A program made the translations under genes and the position numbers. A stretch of 64,000 bases of DNA from Smittia aterrima (Eukaryota > Arthropoda > Insecta > Diptera > Chironomidae). Under the pieces are notes generated by a model, which had not been told where the DNA came from, did no database searches, and saw only the letters and a list, made by a program, of their open reading frames with translations. Shown here piece by piece: positions 51,201 to 62,512 of this stretch. Each line of letters opens with the position of its first letter. The stretch's first letter is position 1. The stretch is taken from NCBI GenBank assembly GCA_033063855.1, contig CP093830.1:62854-126853 (forward strand), written 5' to 3'.

Positions 51201-54200
51201 TCTACCAGCAAAGTATTTCACGAATGTTGCTCTCATTGAACACTTACCGTACCCTTTCTCTAGCGAAAATCACGACAAAGCTGCTCGTTTCTCAGCTTCA
51301 ACTACATTTTTATGGTTCCATTAAATATGCAAATCAGATCGAGGGAAAATCTTTATGTAAAATCGTTTGCAAATTTTGATTTATTGGCAACGAGTGCAGA
51401 AAGTTGTAACGGGTTTGAGCTGCGGGTAAAGCTTGGGATGCTATGTACATGCAACTGGATATTCGTGATTATCTTCTGTAGATTCGTTAATCAGTTCAAT
51501 TGAAGTTGAAAATGAGCAATTTGGCTGTCGTTGCTTGTCATCGCTTCCCCCAACTTTCAATTGTCGATCATCCCTTTATATAGGAGAACGAGGAAATGTG
51601 TTTCTTCTTTAATTTATGCATCCAAAAAGTGTTTCAATTGGAAATATATCTGGAAATTTAAAGCTGATATTGATAAATTTAAATTTTCATCCATGATTGA
51701 ATTCAATCGTTCAGTTTCCTTGCTGTTAATTCCTTTAAAAAACATTCAGACACAGAAAAAGGTTAACCCTGTTCGATGATCGGGGATCGATACACACGAC
51801 AAACACGCATCGCTCGCTTCTTCTCGTCTCTCTTTAGAAAATTTGCATAATTTTAAATTCAATTTGAATAATATTTTAATTTTTCATTTTGTCCTTATGG
51901 CTCTCTCTTTGCTTCATCAAAAGTGAAAATCAATTTTGAATGTTTTAAATCGATTGAAAATTTGTAGTTTCAGGGGTCCTAGGGAAAGCAAAACAACAAG
52001 CAGTTCGATTTCGAGGAGTGCATGAATTGATTTTGCTTTGTTTGAACATAGATTTTTCGTATAAGTGCTTAAATGTGCTTTGTGAATCAACACTAACAAC
52101 TCAATGGATGACATTACTAACAATTGTCCCTCTTTTTTTACATTTTGATAAAAAAAATTATTTTAATTTTTAAATCTCTAACGCTTCAGATCATAACTCG
52201 ACACTATTTATTGACATTAAAAAAAGAAATTATAAAATTGTACTCTTATATTTTTCTCGTCGAATATCGAAACAAATTCGTGACCAATTGAACAAAAAGA
52301 GCGGAGGATTTTCTCTGAACTATTTTAAACGCGGTCGGATTTATTCGAAATGAAATTATTGTTATTGGCATCTCAAGACTTCTGCTATTGTCGATGTGGC
52401 ATATCAAAGGTCATATCATAAGAAGCTTCTTCACTTTGGTGCTACTTCACAAGCTTTGTGATGATACACAACCACGTTTTACGGCAACTCGAGACTGACG
52501 ATTTCTCAAAACAACTCATTCACTTCATTAGAATACAATAAATCTGCGAGCGCGATCATTTCATTGCGAAAATAATAATTTTGTCACGTTTTCCCGTGAA
52601 TCTTTAACAGAAAATCTTTTTACAAACATTGCGTCATGACGATGATAAATTGCGATTTAATTGAATCAGCACGTGAATTGGCTCTTCGTTGACAGGTTTC
52701 AAACTAAAGATCACTTTGCTGTACAACAAAGTGAAAGGATGAACTGGAAGCATTCTCCTACGTTTGAATCAGTCGCCTATCTACACCGACGAGGATCTTG
52801 TTGCGAAATTGTTGATGAAATGCGTCAAAGTTTACAACAAAAAGTTTACAACAAAGGCCGGATGATTCGTGGCAATTAAATGCTTTTGTGCGTTCAAATG
52901 AGTCGCCGAATAACATTTCTTCCTCTCTATTTCGAAAGAAAATATTAATTTAGAACGGAAGCGATAACTTTTTCCCGTTTCGTTTAACGCTGTTTTTCAA
53001 CCAAACTTAAATTGATATTTATTTTTCTTCTGTTTGGTGATCGAGCCAATGAAAGTTTTGGATGTAGTGAGCCCGTCAGTTTTGGTTAGAGATTTGATAA
53101 TTCGATTCTCATTATCTATTCACTTGACCAAATAAACTTCCGTAACTAACGTACAGGCCTCATTCGCTTATAAAATGATTAATATTTTGAAGAAATAATT
53201 TTTTGTCGTCGCTTTTTGTTTTCTACTTTATTCGATGACTGTTTATTTTATCAATTTACGAAAGACGTGACGAAAATCTACAATTAAGTTTTAGTTTCAA
53301 ACACTTCATAACTAAAACGGAAAATTATGAATGTTTTTGGTCAATTAAACGTGCTAGAATTTCGTTGAATTTTCACTCAAGACTTTACGATTTCAGAAAC
53401 GTATTCGCAAACATCTTGCATGTGCCTCGTTGTATTCAAATATTTCTGTATTGTTTAACACGAATTCTAACGAGCTAACTTTTAACTTAAACTAAAGTTT
53501 TAGGGAAATCGCAAAATTTTTCTTTAAATGAATGAATAATTCACGATAAAGTGCCTCGAATCAGATTGGAAAGTCCTGAACTAAAAATTAAGTCTACATT
53601 TCTTCTTATCGCCAAGAAAGATAACTAAGAAAATATATGTTTGATACCCAATGCCAGAGACTTCAAAATCTGTTAAGCATCAGATTTTAACGACACTTTG
53701 TCACGAAAGCAAAATTTAAAGGAAAAAAAAATCTTATGTTTTTGACATCAGTCGATTAATATTTTGTCGCTGCCACTTGACATTACAACGAAACATTTTT
53801 TATCGCTCTTAGCAAGTTATGAGTCACAAAAAGCAGAGAAAATTCTCAAAAATTTGCATAACCTTTCTTATTCTGAAGAAAACATTCTCAAGTTTTCTGT
53901 GTCGAGAGTTGGTTGTTATGCGAGGGAGTTTCCCCATTAAATTCTACTCCAATTAGTCATAAAAAGCAGTGCCAAAAATATTTTTTGCTCGATTCGTTTA
54001 AGTTTGAGAAAAAGTTGAAGGAAAAGGCAACAAAAATGAAACATGCAAAAGGCGTTGAGCTATCCTTGAGCATTATCATCTTTTAATAATTTTTCAACGA
54101 TGTGAAATTTCCTTCACGTCATCGTTCTTCTTACTTTTGTCCGCCTCATTATTTAGATCACTGACCATAAAACCGAACATCAATTGGCTGACAATGGGCA

Positions 54201-54320
54201 CGATTCTCTTCACAAATAAAATAGAAAGTAAAATTAACAAATAGTAAATAAAAATATTTATAGAAAATTATACCAAACAACGAAATGATCAGAAATCCTT
54301 GAAATGACTTTATTACATGC
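36242..54320. other. Gene-poor region upstream of castor (about 18 kb)
   Basis: No convincing exon on either strand. ORFs of 60-130 codons here are rich in Phe/Leu/Lys/Asn, lack family motifs and lack matching splice sites. The region carries a TC-rich microsatellite (about 39280-39302), a 7-bp-arm hairpin AGCGTCT...AGACGCT (near 45127-45149), TATCGATA at 38730 and 39805, and eight perfect octamers. In a compact, gene-dense genome such a gap next to a neural transcription factor is most simply its regulatory domain. Confidence 0.55.
41298..53859. promoter_or_regulatory. Cluster of POU octamers (ATGCAAAT / ATTTGCAT) upstream of castor
   Basis: Perfect 8-mers begin at 41298, 45326, 45493, 48889, 49815, 51327, 51841 and 53852. 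The octamer is the classic POU-domain site, bound in flies by Nubbin/Pdm2. A rough composition estimate predicts one to two in this much AT-rich DNA. Pdm acts upstream of castor in Drosophila neuroblasts, so direct regulation is a reasonable inference, not shown here. Confidence 0.35.
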
Positions 54321-54657
54321 TTAAGTTGATTTCAATAGAACTTTACAGGTTTGGCAACAGTATTTTGTGTTGTAATAAAAATATTTTTTACAATCTGCAA
54401 CGCTGATCGATTTACAATCAGCTTGAATGATGTTATCGACGCAAGGCGGTGGAGCATCTAAAAAAAGAAACAGTAAAATTTTCTTGTCGTTGAGAACAGT
54501 TTAAACAAACCATCTTCCAGATCATAGTTATACTTCTTCGTTGTCTGGCTTGCTATCAGCATCGAGCATAACAAAACGAGCAATAAACACAAAAATGATT
54601 CTGCAGAAAGCAAACTATGTCATAACATAAAATGACACTTTAAATCTACTCACTCAT
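54321..54657 (-). CDS. Small secreted cysteine-rich peptide with PLAC-like pattern
   Basis: Three exons (54657-54654, 54600-54511, 54457-54321) total 231 nt and give 76 aa. The first coding exon is only ATG plus one base. A clean signal peptide (SFLCLLLVLLCSMLIASQ) is followed by a short acidic linker and six cysteines spaced C-x8-C-x7-C-x10-CC-x2-C, with a Tyr-rich stretch (KKYFYYNTKYCCQTC) before the double Cys. The pattern C-x-D...C...C...Y...CC-x-x-C resembles the PLAC domain at the C-terminus of lacunin/ADAMTS-type proteins. A TATAAAA box (minus, 54724-54718) lies about 30 nt before a TTAGTT initiator, and AATAAA follows the stop within about 15 nt. The function is unknown. Confidence 0.75.
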
Positions 54658-57032
54658 CTCGTTGAACGTTGTTCGTCGGAAGAATTAAATAAACTAAATA
54701 ACTGCTGAGATTGGTTATTTTATACTCAAATTTTATCAGCAAAGTTTCAATGTTTACATTCGGTGATCCCGCAATGAACTCTCAGATTACTTGAAAAACA
54801 AACATTTCGGAGAAAAACGCTTGAGATTGAGCGCAATTTTTGTTTAAAAGTCATTTAAAGAATGTAAAGAAACCCAATCGATCGTAGCTAATCTACTCAC
54901 GTTTATAAAAGCGCTCAAGAAAATCCAATCAAACCTCAAAAGGTGAATTTTGATTTCTACGACAAATCTTTTCATATAAAATCTAAAAAATATGAAAATT
55001 GGTAAATAAATTCCTCAAGATTTTAATCTCTTCTTTCCAATTGAATGAAAGGATTTTATTTTCATCCGTTTTTTTGATGCCAACAAGCAATCATACCGAG
55101 AGCTCCATCTGCTTCGTTCTATCAAACCATAACACAATATAAATGGATAACATCCTTTTTACGCAAGAACGATATCTTTTTTTTTCAGCTATAAAGGTCG
55201 ATAAAAGTCAAGCAAAACAATTCGGTCAGTTTCAGAAAATCAGAAAATATTAAAAACAAAAAACTTTCTTTTGAATTGCAAATTGATTCACAATGAAGCA
55301 AATGTCATCATCACTTCAGCGTCTCAATGAGTGTAACGTACCCATAGAATAGCGAAAACGAATTCATCTCGTCTCCCTTCGAGCAAAACATAAAAGGATT
55401 AAAAAATTGCAACCAAAATAAGTTTCAACATTTTTCTATTTTTACAAAAATCGTCGGGAAAAACGAAACCAAAATGTGAACAAAACAATTTTAACCCTTT
55501 TTTTAAATTCGACAAAAACTGCAGCTTTGGATCTACGATCGTTCATCACGCAACAGCAAAAAATCATACAATTCCTAAAAAAAAGAGGAAGCAGCAGCAA
55601 CATATTTCCACCGTTGAATTAAATTATGTAAAAAAACGACTCCTTTATGGCGCGAAGAGAAGCCACGGAAGCTGGTTAAAACATTTTAAAAATAAACACA
55701 TTTTTCTCATCAACCCCGGGATCGTTCATCTTCTTTTGTTATCCTTTCTTTCTCAATCTTTTTCTGACCTGACTTTTATCCGTCTTCATCATCTCAAGGA
55801 ATTCCCAATTATCTTCAATTTAACCTCCGTCCTGAGTTCACCCCTCGCTTCAATCAAATCCTTCACAAGATGAAACGATCTTGAGAGGAAATTTAATAAA
55901 ACGATTTTACTTTTGTCTGCCGGGTGATCTACTTCAATGTGTTTTGATATTCATCATTTTTTTATGTAAAAAATCAATTTTTCCCATTTTAACCCTTTCT
56001 TAGCGAAGACGATTTTTGTTGTGAGAAATGTTTTGAAAACAAATCTTTTCATTCTTTTGGGAAACAATATTTTCTAGTTTATCATCATTTCTTTATTATT
56101 CTTTTAAACCTTCACAGATTTCCAATAAATAAATTAAAGCCCGATTGTGGGGATATTTCTTTCTACTCTTGGAGAATTCAAACACAGAGTCCATCACTTA
56201 ATAATTTACCATAGAAAAGCATTTCTAGTTCACCGTCGCCTAATTGTGAAAAAGACAGCACAAATTTAAATCGTGATGTCATTGATGGACGGGTTTTACA
56301 CATCTTTAGCCTTTGCTTGTTATTTTTTAATAAAGTTTTGTGAGGGATAATTGGAATTTAGGTCACGATTGCTTCGAGAGGCTGGAAATTATGACCACTA
56401 AGTTGTTTTGTCGTTTTGTGAGAAGCTCAATTCTTTCTTAACTTATGAATCGTCACCTCATCAAAACCTTTTGCAACATAAAATCTAACAGTTAAGATAT
56501 TTCACATAAATAAAATTTCGTTTGAAAGTAAAGTTATTGCAACATTAAGTTTGAGACTTTCCTCATGTAAAACAATGATCTTGATATGGAATTTTAATTG
56601 TCAAAATTGAGGAGAAAGATTGATTTCATCCTCGCCGAAAAGAAAGTTTAATTAAATATTCTTTGACTAGAGTTTTGTTGTTTCTTTTCTTCTTTGATCT
56701 AAGCACAGGGCAAAAAGGAAGAAATTTTGGAAAAAGCTTTTCACTAAATCTCAGTAAAGTTTCCACAAAGTTTCCGATGGTGCTCTGGAGTGCTTGGTTT
56801 GGTGCAGTTGAATATATAATCGATGAATTATTTCGCTGGTTTTTGAGTATGAAAAGTTAATTCAATTACATGAAATCGCTTCAGTCGCATTAAGCCAAGC
56901 CCGGATTGGGAAAGAGCATATAGAGAGTATCTTAGTTAAAAAACTACGCGCAGCGTGTTAGGAAAGCAGTGGCTAAAAAAGGAACAGTTGGTTGAGGAAT
57001 ATTCGTGTTTAGTTGTCCTGAGGATGATCGGT
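54658..57032. other. Intergenic between the PLAC-like gene and Ehbp1
   Basis: No supported coding gene. Two plus-strand TATA-type promoters without a recognisable product stand out: TATAAAAG at 54904-54911, followed by ATGAAAATTG|GTAAAT at 54992; and TATAAAGG at 55190 with a TCAGT initiator at 55226 and an 18-codon ORF at 55293. The open frame at 56663-56860 has no recognisable motif. Confidence 0.45.
54718..54724 (-). promoter_or_regulatory. TATA box of the PLAC-like peptide gene
   Basis: TATAAAA on the minus strand, about 30 nt upstream of an initiator-like TTAGTT (near 54695), with a leader of about 40 nt before the ATG. The layout is that of a strong, regulated arthropod promoter. Confidence 0.6.
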
Positions 57033-60000
57033 TTACATAATCGAGCACTTTTCCTTGTGATTAATATCAACATTAACCAACTTCCTTTGGATATCTTCAT
57101 CATCTTCAATCCTAATTATAATGAAAACTTAATAAACATTGTAATTTTGATAAAGTTTAAAAAAACTTACGCTTGCTCCTGACTGTGGAGATTCAAAACA
57201 AGTTCGTTTCGCTTGTCAACAATGGCAACTAGCTCGGCAAGAAGAAGCTTCTCACGTTCACGTTGCTCTTCTGTCTTGCGCCAATCTTCTACTGACATCG
57301 CAGCTCGCAGCTCGAGATTCAGGAGATCGTATTTACGTTCAAGATCACTTTCTTGTTCTCTGTGGAGTGAAAAATATTTGATAAGCATGTTAAACAGTTT
57401 TAAAAGAAGCATCTCACAGAATGTTTAATTGCATTTGTCGACGCAGCAGCGCATTCTTCTTATTCACAAGAGTAAACCATTGAGACATCAGTTGATCTTC
57501 AGTTTCTGCTTCAGTTCCAATCACATTTCCCCCCATAACTGCTCTGAGCTTCTTTTCAAGTTCATTTGCTTTTTGATCAATTGATTCTTGTTCACGTTCC
57601 AATGCATCTGAGAATTAAAAATATATTTATAATTAATTACCACCGAAATTTATATTACTAATTACCGAGTTCCGACTGAATGTATTTCGTTTTCTCAATC
57701 TTAGTTTCATTCTTCGGAGAGATTCGATCAAGAATATTGTTGAATGTTTGAAGTGGGCTTTTGCCTCGTGGCGGAGTCATCCTGGCTGGACTTTGCTCTC
57801 GTGGTACTTCGTCATTTGGCATTGAAGCATTAAAGTTAAAGGGAGTCACATTGTTGTTGATCGGCGAAATGGTTCTTTCAGGCGATAACGTAATTCGTTG
57901 TGTAATGGAACGGATAGGGGATGATGGAGAGTCTAAATTGATAGATTTCGCTCGTGTCTCAGCGATTAAGCGTCGAGCATGCTCGCGAAGTCTAGTTTGA
58001 CGTTCATTCTACAAAACAAAAGTTCTTTAGAGTAACAATAAATTTGAAAACCGAAACTTTGTTTGAACTTACATCATCGTTGTCTAAAGATTTTCCATTT
58101 TCCAACCGAAGTTTTTCGATAAGCTCTTTAGCTTTCTCACTTTGTTGCTTGTGTCGATTGACAATTTTCTAAAATATAAATTATTTGTTCATTTAGGAAA
58201 AAAGTTTTTGAAAAAAACAGATGAACTTAAATAAAACTTACATTATCGATCGCTGGTGGAGACATCAGCTCTTTGTCTTTTGGTGGCGATATGTTTCTTT
58301 CTTTAGAATCGTCCTTCTCTTCCTCTTCATCAGACCCAAACGGATCTGTTAGCTCACGCCTTGTCATCAATTTCGGCTTCTCATTGCCATTCATAACATC
58401 CTTCGCAGGAGATAATATATTCGAGCCATTCAAGAGATTTCTAATCGTTGGAGACTTTTGGTTGTTTGGTTCAATTATGAGATTCGATCTCTGCAAAAGC
58501 AGTTGTTGTTTGATGTCATGAAGACTAGCGCCAATGTCATTATTAGCCGACAATGAGTCACTCTTGAAGCTTCCAATAACGTAACTCGATTCATCTGTAG
58601 TTGGACCTAAAACGTGAGTTCGTGTTTTTCACAAAAAGTTTTCACAAGCATCATGCAGTTGTTAGTGCCAAACCAACACGAAACTTACCGATTCGATCGA
58701 CTTCAAGTTGTCGTCCTGTGAAATGCGAGTGTAACTGATAGAGATAAGTCATTACTGCAAGTTTATCAGGAACGGCTAGAAGACTCATGTCTGAAGGTTC
58801 AATTACTCGAGGGATTCCAAGTTTTTCGCCAGCTTCAAACGCTTTTTTGCAATTCCCAACAATATCGGATGGAATGAGTGTGGCCAAGTCGCTAAAACGA
58901 TTGACAGTGAATTAAATTTTTAATAAAAAAAAATCGATTGACTCACATTAAGTCCGGACGATGATGAGCAATGATTGCAGCAAATGCCATTCCGTTTTTA
59001 AAGCTCGTTGTCAGATTTGTGACTTTAACATTTTCATAAGCCTTTGTCACATCTTTGCACCACTCTAAAAGATCCTGTCCTGGAGTCTTGTCTCGACCGA
59101 GAGTACCTGTTCTTGTCTTCTCGATTTCCAAAGGCTTCTTCAAATCTTTCTCGTGATCGAAGTCGTAGCTTTTCTTAAGATTTAGTGGCTGCAAGTCGAT
59201 TCGTTTCCTAACCTCAGGTTGCTTGTGAATGAGCTTTGGTGGATCCGGTTCTTTATCTGGCAATTTGTCTTGTTCAGGCGAAGCTAGTGGTGCTGGCTTT
59301 TCTTCTTTAAAATTGAAAGAATGGAATAAATTATTACTTGCTTTGGTCGCAAGTTTTTCCTTTTGCTTTTCACGTTCTTGCTTAGCAAGTGACTCAAGCT
59401 CTTCTGGGAAAACCATTCCAATTCTTGAAGAAATAACTGTAGTGGAATCGATTCTATCACACATATCGTCATTTTTAGCGGAAATTTCAGCAATCGTTTC
59501 AACTTTTTGAATTGCGAAATCAGGTGACTCGATTGGAGTTGTCGTTTCCACGACTGAATCTTCAGCAATTGAAGGAACACTTCTTGGTGTTTGAGCCTCT
59601 GGGCTATTTAATGACGATGTCAATTGTTCTAGTTGTTGTGTAAAATCAATGACATGCTCAGAAATATCACCGGAACTTTCTAAAAATTCTTCTAAGTCAT
59701 CAAGTGGCGCTACATCTGAACAATTATTAACGCTCATCAAAGAAATCATGCTCTGCATATCTTCATCACTAAAATGTAGAAGAAAATAAATAGATATTTT
59801 GATGAGGTAATTATTCAGCTTACGTCGCTTTTCCTTCGCGAAGAAAAACGCAACTGATTGTCAGTTCGATGTCAGCTCCAATAATTTTTTTAGTGATAGG
59901 TCGTAAGTGAATGGAGAACGTTTGTTGAGTTGACTCGATACTAGCGTATTTTCTCATATTGATAGACGCTGAAGCTAGCGCCCGTTTCTTTCCCATTGGA

Positions 60001-60381
60001 GAGACATCTTCAAGCACAAACGTCCAGTCCTTATCCTCCATCTCATGAGTTCGTGGATCTTTGAAAAGTGTCACAGTGATAGCGTGATTGTTTGTTCCGA
60101 CAGGCCAACTCATATTTCCGATCAAAGGATCGACCATATCAGGATTCCACGATAAAGCTCCGGAAACAACGCGTCTCGATCGTCTTGTCCACACAACTTG
60201 GAGATTTGTAGGGCGCCTGAAAAGTCCGAGCGGATAAATGAAGTCATCCCGTTATCACAAGCAAACCTTCTTCTTACCATTTCGATGTCGTCTCGACCTT
60301 CAGCTCGTGATAAGAAACTGTGAATTGAAATTTCGCTGCGCGCTTGTTTACTCGCTGCAATCGCTTCCAGACACTGCCCAT
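57033..60381 (-). CDS. Ehbp1: EH domain-binding protein 1
   Basis: Ten exons (60381-60278, 60216-59824, 59768-58947, 58891-58689, 58606-58242, 58168-58073, 58008-57666, 57607-57418, 57359-57171, 57111-57033) total 2784 nt and give 927 aa. There is an NT-C2 domain at about 1-165 (MGSVWKRLQRVNKRAAKFQF, VVWTRRSRR, DKDWTFVLEDV), a disordered acidic linker, and a calponin-homology domain at about 390-500 (DLLEWCKDVTKAYENVKVTN, FAAIIAHHRPDLIDL, MTYLYQLHSHF). A bMERB coiled coil follows at about 768-910. The last exon ends KEKCSIM, a CaaX prenylation box. EHBP1 binds Rab8/10 GTPases and EHD proteins and links endosomal recycling to actin; in flies it supports Scabrous/Notch trafficking. Two features support the complete model: an NPF-like GSDEEEE region (DPFGSDEE) and the CaaX box. 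Confidence 0.96.
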
Positions 60382-61576
60382 CTTCTTATTCTTTCAAAAA
60401 CTTTTTTTTTATTCTCAACTAGAACTTAAGTTCTGAGTCATCGCACTTGAAAAAGTGCTGAACGGGCAATTCGAAGCGACTCTGGTTGCAGATGTACGTC
60501 TCTTATTGCGTTTCAATCTCCTCAGTTTTTCTTTTTAATGAAAGTGCTAATAATGTTTAATTATAGCCAAAGAAAACAAAGTTGGAAACGACACTAGACG
60601 AGAAGAACAAAATATTTTTTTGTCTTTCGCAATTATTTTAATTCAAGAACTTCCGATTAAAACTTGGTCGATGATTTAAAATTGTTCCATTGCCTTTAAA
60701 ATGACGTTTTAATTTGCGCAAGCAAGACGAGAAAATTAAAAAAGAATATTTTTTTTATTTTTTAATTTAGATATGGTAACACAAGTCTTACCAGAGTTGC
60801 CAGCGGGCCTTGTTTTTATCATAAGTTTCCATTTATACGGTTCTGATTATGCTTTTTTTTATTTGAATGCTGTTGAGACTTTTCCGTTTCAAATGCTGTT
60901 GTGAAGCTTTAGTTTTGCAATAATTTTCTAAGAAAGGTAGAATGCGCCGATGAAAGTGTTTTAAAGAAACTGATCGGCTGACAACTGTCTCAACCAAACT
61001 GCTTACCATTTTTTTTATTTCATTAATAACTCTGGAAATAGAAAGTACCAAAGTATAGTGTTTGTATGATTTGAAGCCCTAGTTTAAGCGCCATATGAAT
61101 TTAGCAGAGACAAATTTAATCGATCGCGGAGGTGTTCTCATCTAGCCGTTCCTTGACTTGGAGAAAACTAAATAGAAACAGGCTGGTGCCTTCCACATCT
61201 CAAACTTTTACAAACATCCGTTTCTTTTTAATTTTAATTTATTATTCAAAACTGCATCCTTAAAACTTTACCGCGATAAATTAAATGATTAAGTACAATT
61301 TCAAGTTTTTACAATTGTCTCTTTGCTTAGTCAAATATTTATTTAGATGCCTACAGCTTCATCATAAACGAAAACATTATTTTCTATCAACTCAGGGGGC
61401 TTAAAAACGTCTCCTGCTTGGTCAATACGAAATATTTATAGCTTAAACCGTTTATTCTGTCACCGAAAAATTTAAATAACACTAAATCTTCTTTGTCTGT
61501 CGTCATTCATTTTGGACATTAATTAATATTAGTGGGAGTTAAAATCAAAGTCATCGCCATCGAGACATCGCATCAA
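60382..61576. other. Ehbp1 promoter and homeobox-gene 3' UTR
   Basis: No gene. Near the Ehbp1 side there are two small palindromes, AGAACTTAAGTTCT (60421-60434) and GCACTTGAAAAAGTGC (60443-60458). A minus-strand AATAAA at 61343-61338 may end the homeobox transcript. Confidence 0.5.
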
Positions 61577-62512
61577 TTATGTTTGGTATTGAAGCATGGG
61601 CGCAGATAGATTTGGATGGTGAGAGCTGTTCATTCGCAGAGCAGAGAGACTCTTGTTATACCACTCGTCCTCAGCCGACATACCTTTTGGGAAAGAAAGA
61701 ATGAAAATAATTTTAAATTTAAAATATTCTTCGTCTAATTGCCATTTAAATCCACGACCAAAGCGCGTAGGGTAAGATCAAAAAGTTTAAAATGAAACGG
61801 GGAATGAGGAGAGGCAATTAAAGATGAAAAAGGTTCGTCGTTGAATAAAAGATGAAAACCTAAATGCAACCATTTGACCTTAATTTGTAAATCATTTTCA
61901 TTAATTTGATAATCTCGTGTAAAGTTTCGTTTGTCTGAACGTTAGTTGTGCAGTTCGGAAGCAAAAGAAAGTTTTCTTGGAGATGCAAAATTGGGTCAAA
62001 CACCGCCTAATCAAATTTCCTGGCAGCGACAGAAATTTGAATAATTGCTTACTCATCGAATCCTGTCGAACGCCGACTGAACTCATGTTCGAGCTATGTG
62101 ACATAGAAAAAGGTTGAGTCATAGCTGGATAAGCCGAAGAACCCATTTGAAAGAGATCCTGCCAATGAAAAGTAAGAAAAAGTCGAAACTATCAGCATCG
62201 AGGCAACGAGAATTGATTATTTGTTTTTTACTTGAGGATAGCGGTTGATTGAGTTGGGATGCGGATACGGCTGATAGCCTCGCGATACGCTGTACCCTTG
62301 GATATTTCGCATCATCCCATTGCAGGATGGAAGCACCGACGGAGCAAGAGCTTTTTGCAACTGCTTCTCTTGCTTTCGATATTTGGCTCTTCGATTTTGA
62401 AACTTTTAAAGAAGAAAAAAAGATCAAGATTATTTTGGAACTTCTTCGCAAACTATGTCACAAGACAAAAAATTTGCTAATTTTCTAATCAATCGACTAA
62501 ACTCACCCAAAC
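61577..62512 (-). CDS. Paired-like homeodomain transcription factor (C-terminal part; 5' exons outside window)
   Basis: Exons 62512-62507 (6 nt), 62402-62232, 62158-62053 and 61683-61577 join in frame to the last 129 residues. The sequence begins VW, then FQNRRAKYRKQEKQLQKAL, the end of a paired-class homeodomain with Gln50. A conserved insect-type tail follows: MMRNIQGYSVSRGYQPYPHP, DLFQMGSSAYPAMTQPFSMS, EDEWYNKSLSALRMN, SAPMLQYQT and stop. The intron before the 6-nt exon lies at homeodomain position 46/47, the classic paired-class site; an extra intron follows at 48/49. From memory the tail fits a little-named insect Prop1/unc-42-type (CG32532-like) group, but I am unsure, so no symbol is given. 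The homeodomain N-terminal part must lie more than 1.4 kb upstream, beyond position 64000. Confidence 0.85.
62507..62512 (-). other. Candidate 6-nt microexon (GTTTGG) encoding homeodomain Val47-Trp48
   Basis: On the minus strand, a pyrimidine-rich acceptor (CTTTCTTTGCTTGCAG) is followed by GTTTGG and then a donor (GTGAGTTTA). The next exon starts TTTCAAAATCG after TTCTTCTTTAAAAG. The six bases supply exactly the Val-Trp that every paired-class recognition helix needs before Phe-Gln-Asn, in frame. Confidence 0.75.
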
